NCBI GenBank assembly: GCA_021083345.1
Contig: JAJGRE010000002.1
Coordinates: 434,001-498,000, forward strand
Length of the DNA: 64,000 nucleotides
From: Calditrichales bacterium MX18-03
Lineage (GTDB): Bacteria > Bacillota > Clostridia > Lutisporales > Lutisporaceae
Direction of reading: 5' to 3'
Within the stretch, counting starts at the first letter, position 1. Every line of letters begins with the position of its first letter. The translations under genes were made by a program, and so were the position numbers. Below are positions 62,095 through 64,000 of this stretch, piece after piece. Under the pieces are notes generated by a model that saw only the letters and a program-made list of their open reading frames with translations, did not search any database and had not been told where the DNA came from.

Positions 62095-62168
62095 AAAGAG
62101 CCAAAAAAAGTGCACCTCCAAATATTAGATTTTTGTCTAACATTTGGGGTGCACTTTTTTTGGCTCTA
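62095..62168. terminator. Long bidirectional terminator
   Basis: AGAGCCAAAAAAAGTGCACC pairs with GGTGCACTTTTTTTGGCTCT around AT-rich inner arms. It overlaps the stop of the Gly/Cys peptide and can end transcription in both directions. Confidence 0.8.
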
Positions 62169-62294
62169 TAAAAAATTCATAATGAAAATTGACGTAATCA
62201 CGACTCCAATTACATAAACCAGGCAACCGGGTCCACCTAAGAGACCCCTGCCGCAGCCTCTGCCAAAGAAGCCTCCGCCGCCTCCGCAACCCAT
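62166..62294 (-). CDS. 42-residue Gly/Cys-rich membrane peptide
   Basis: ATG 62294 is preceded by GGAGG. The N-terminus is MGCGGGGGFFGRGCGRG and the C-terminus one helix (about 22-41). Two Cys and many Gly suggest a metal-binding surface peptide; no family is known to me. It is third in the zinc-ribbon/Met-rich operon, 18 nt after the previous stop. Confidence 0.6.
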   Translation of the reverse strand: MGCGGGGGFFGRGCGRGLLGGPGCLVYVIGVVITSIFIMNFL

Positions 62295-62311
62295 AAAGAT
62301 ACCTCCTTTTC

Positions 62312-62662
62312 TTACATGCCGCCCATCATGCCATTCATCATACCCATGCCGCCTTTCATGCCCATTCCACCCATCATACCGTTCATCATACCGCTCATCC
62401 TGCCCATGCCGCCCTGCATGTTCATACCACCCTGAATGTTCATGTTTCCGTACATGTTCATATTGCCATTCATATTGTTTGGCATATACATGCCGTTCAT
62501 GGGCATCCCATACATGTTCATATTATTATAGTTGCTCCCGTAACCCATGTTCATACCATTATAACCGAAGCTGCCTATTCCCATCAGTATCACAAAGCTT
62601 AATACGATTCCTGCCATGGATACGATTGCCAGCTTAACCCAAGGACCTCGCATCATATTCAT
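62312..62662 (-). CDS. Met-rich membrane-anchored protein, sigma-54-type operon
   Basis: A 116-residue protein with GGAGG before the ATG. One helix (about 9-29) followed by a Met/Gly/Asn tail (YGMPMNGMYMPNNMNGNM). It parallels 45341-45763 in position and design, although its tail repeats differ. Confidence 0.8.
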   Translation of the reverse strand: MNMMRGPWVKLAIVSMAGIVLSFVILMGIGSFGYNGMNMGYGSNYNNMNMYGMPMNGMYMPNNMNGNMNMYGNMNIQGGMNMQGGMGRMSGMMNGMMGGMGMKGGMGMMNGMMGGM

Positions 62663-62698
62663 TACCTCCCTAAAGTATTTTTCGTGTAGTGCTGCTAT

Positions 62699-63112
62699 TT
62701 ATGCTGTCTTTATCACAATCTCCTTACCACAGTGCGGGCATATCTTCCAGTCTACATTGAGCTCATAGCCGCATGCGCTGCATTTTCCCTTTATGCCGGT
62801 GCCTCTCAAAGTGCATTTTACGGCTTCAATATCTTCTGCGGTAAATAAGTTCTTCGCCCATACGCCAATCCCGACAATCATGCTTATGACAAATACTGCG
62901 AAAAGCACCTTAACAAGCAGGTATAACCAATAAGCGAAAGATGTACCGTATCCGAATCCGCCGCCCATGTACATGTGACCGCCTCCATAGACTCCTCTTG
63001 TGTGATAGCCTAAACCCAGTCCCGTACCCATCAGCAGTGAACTGATCAGCCATAGACCGACAAGTCCCAGTAGTGAAACAACAATTAGTTTTTTTAACAT
63101 ATCCTGTCTCAT
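62699..63112 (-). CDS. Membrane zinc-ribbon protein, sigma-54-type operon
   Basis: A 137-residue paralogue of 45808-46221: helix, Gly/Met-rich loop (GGGHMYMGGGFGYG), helix, then CSACGYELNVDWKICPHCGKE. GGAGTTTAAATC precedes the ATG at 63112. A consensus sigma-54 promoter lies 48 nt upstream. Confidence 0.8.
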   Translation of the reverse strand: MRQDMLKKLIVVSLLGLVGLWLISSLLMGTGLGLGYHTRGVYGGGHMYMGGGFGYGTSFAYWLYLLVKVLFAVFVISMIVGIGVWAKNLFTAEDIEAVKCTLRGTGIKGKCSACGYELNVDWKICPHCGKEIVIKTA

Positions 63113-63159
63113 GATTTAAACTCCTTCCTTCCACTGTTATTCTTTTCATCAATATACAT

Positions 63160-63175
63160 TGCAATCCTTATGCCA
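63160..63175 (-). promoter_or_regulatory. Sigma-54 (-24/-12) promoter
   Basis: TGGCATAAGGATTGCA on the minus strand matches TGGCA-N6-TTGCA with correct spacing. The enhancer-like sites at 63322-63360 lie 150-200 nt upstream. Confidence 0.75.
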
Positions 63176-63321
63176 AAGTGCCACTTCAGAAACTCTTTCC
63201 ATAAAATAAGGCTATAATGTTTATAAAATACTGAAGTTGTAGGTTTCTTCATTACTTTGCCTGCATTTTGATATCCTACACCTTTTCAAATAGCCGCTTT
63301 TTCGTCCATCCAAACAATGAC

Positions 63322-63360
63322 TGTGCGAAATCACACACCCCGTTGTTCAAAAACACACAA
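63322..63360. promoter_or_regulatory. Enhancer-like palindromes
   Basis: TGTGCGAAATCACACA (63322-63337) and TTGTTCAAAAACACACAA (63343-63360). The first matches the site at 46432-46447 read on the other strand; the second matches 41088-41104. Confidence 0.6.
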
Positions 63361-63366
63361 AAAGTA

Positions 63367-63397
63367 AAAGGACCAACAAAATCATTGTTGATCCTTA
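63367..63397 (-). terminator. Terminator of the sigma-54 activator gene
   Basis: GGATCAACA pairs with TTGTTGGTCC (one mismatch) with a T-rich end on the minus strand. Confidence 0.6.
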
Positions 63398-63417
63398 GGC
63401 CGATAATAAACTGCATC

Positions 63418-64000
63418 TTATAACCCGAATTTCTCCATTCTATATATCAATGCATGGCGTGAAATGCCCAGAAATTTTGCTGCTTGTGTCTGATTGCCTC
63501 CTGTACGCTCCAAAGCTTGTCTGATAAAGCTTTTTTCAACTTCTTCCAGCTCAATGCCCTCTTCGGGCAAAACAAACAGTTCCTGCTTCTCATTGTAAGC
63601 GCCTCGTATTACCTCCTTGGGAAGCAATGCAGGATTGATCTGCCCCTCCTTTGAAAGAATCACCATCCTTTCGATGATATTTTCAAGCTCCCGGATATTT
63701 CCTGGAAAATCATACTTCATCAGAATTTCCAGTACCCTTATGTCCATCGCAACTTTACCTTTTTTCAATTCATTTCCGTACTTACCGATAAAGTAATCGA
63801 CCAAAAGCGGCAGGTCTTCCTTCCGCTCCCTAAGTGAAGGTATATGTATCGGTATTACCTTCAAACGGTACAGCAAGTCCTCTCTGAACTTGCCATCCTC
63901 CGTCATCTTATCCAGGTTCCGGTTGGTTGCCGCCAGAATCCTCACATCGGCTTTCAATACTTCCGTCCCGCCCACTCGTTCAAACTCTTTTTCCTGCAAA
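63418..64000 (-). CDS. Sigma-54-dependent activator, C-terminal part (runs off the right edge)
   Basis: The 193 codons present contain the end of an AAA+ sigma-54 interaction domain (RILAATNRNLDKM, FREDLLYRLKVIPIHIPSLRER, YDFPGNIRELENIIER) and a Fis-type helix-turn-helix (GGNQTQAAKFLGISRHALIYRMEKFGL split across the helices). The N-terminal sensory domain is outside the window. It is the natural activator for the sigma-54 promoters at 63160 and 46268. Upstream sites for it would be the TGTG/CACA palindromes. Confidence 0.92.
   Translation of the reverse strand, partial: LQEKEFERVGGTEVLKADVRILAATNRNLDKMTEDGKFREDLLYRLKVIPIHIPSLRERKEDLPLLVDYFIGKYGNELKKGKVAMDIRVLEILMKYDFPGNIRELENIIERMVILSKEGQINPALLPKEVIRGAYNEKQELFVLPEEGIELEEVEKSFIRQALERTGGNQTQAAKFLGISRHALIYRMEKFGL

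Overview
The window reads like a chromosomal segment of an anaerobic, Gram-positive, mid-GC Firmicute, most likely class Clostridia. Indicators are strong AGGAGG-type ribosome sites, frequent TTG and GTG starts, a T-box leader, a yybP-ykoY manganese riboswitch, DUF1540 and LDCC-motif proteins, a rhodanese-less ThiI and separate PTS components. I saw no rRNA, tRNA, CRISPR array or intact insertion sequence.

Layout. Positions 1-7000 hold housekeeping genes: the start of gltB with a promoter and a hairpin-bearing leader, a DUF1540 protein, iscS-thiI, and an ApgM-type putative homoserine kinase coupled to thrC. Positions 7060-12500 hold a fructose-type PTS operon led by a PRD/EIIB/EIIA regulator, then manA. 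From 12500 copper-type genes begin: a two-component system, an LDCC peptide and an HMA-SafE-cupredoxin fusion. Positions 16700-21500 carry a QueG-like Fe-S protein, mntP with its riboswitch, a CheY-like receiver and a DUF1232/NifU-like/ThiF operon. Positions 21450-32100 hold two copper-export operons (copA-copZ-csoR-lipoprotein-ArsR and copA-csoR) flanking an EAL protein and an ECF-like sigma locus. Positions 33000-46600 hold two YVTN beta-propeller lipoproteins, NhaC, a Cys-rich copper-storage-type bundle, membrane cluster I, an actin-like ParM pair, a NapH-like ferredoxin and zinc-ribbon/Met-rich genes. Positions 46600-49700 are a reverse-transsulfuration operon (yrrT-mccB-mccA) behind a cysteine T-box. 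Positions 49800-53000 hold a second, frameshifted sigma locus, a dead mccB copy and a NifS homologue without its catalytic cysteine. Positions 53000-64000 hold a second two-component system with an HMA protein, a DUF2318 protein, multicopper oxidase with membrane cluster II, a zinc-ribbon/Met-rich operon and the C-terminal part of a sigma-54 activator.

How it fits together. The window is dominated by what looks like an expanded, duplicated copper-handling system. Eleven sites share one architecture: two 8-nt half-sites 11 nt apart (consensus CTTCATAAAATCTTCATAA), then exactly 8 nt, then a -10 hexamer TANNNT (ten sites; the eleventh, degenerate one ends TAATAC). They lie upstream of both copA operons, the HMA-SafE fusion, the second two-component operon, the DUF2318 gene, membrane cluster II with its oxidase, the NapH-like ferredoxin, one YVTN lipoprotein, a Met-rich operon, a multicopper-oxidase remnant and an apparent short RNA. 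The OmpR-type regulators encoded here are the natural candidates to bind them. Two zinc-ribbon/Met-rich operons additionally have consensus sigma-54 promoters and shared upstream palindromes next to a sigma-54 activator. Membrane clusters I and II are parallel six-gene arrays (anchored repeat protein, zinc-ribbon-type membrane protein, b-type cytochrome, two small membrane proteins, Met-rich membrane protein) that I do not recognise as a described system. Copper as the signal is inferred from the gene families, not shown by the sequence.
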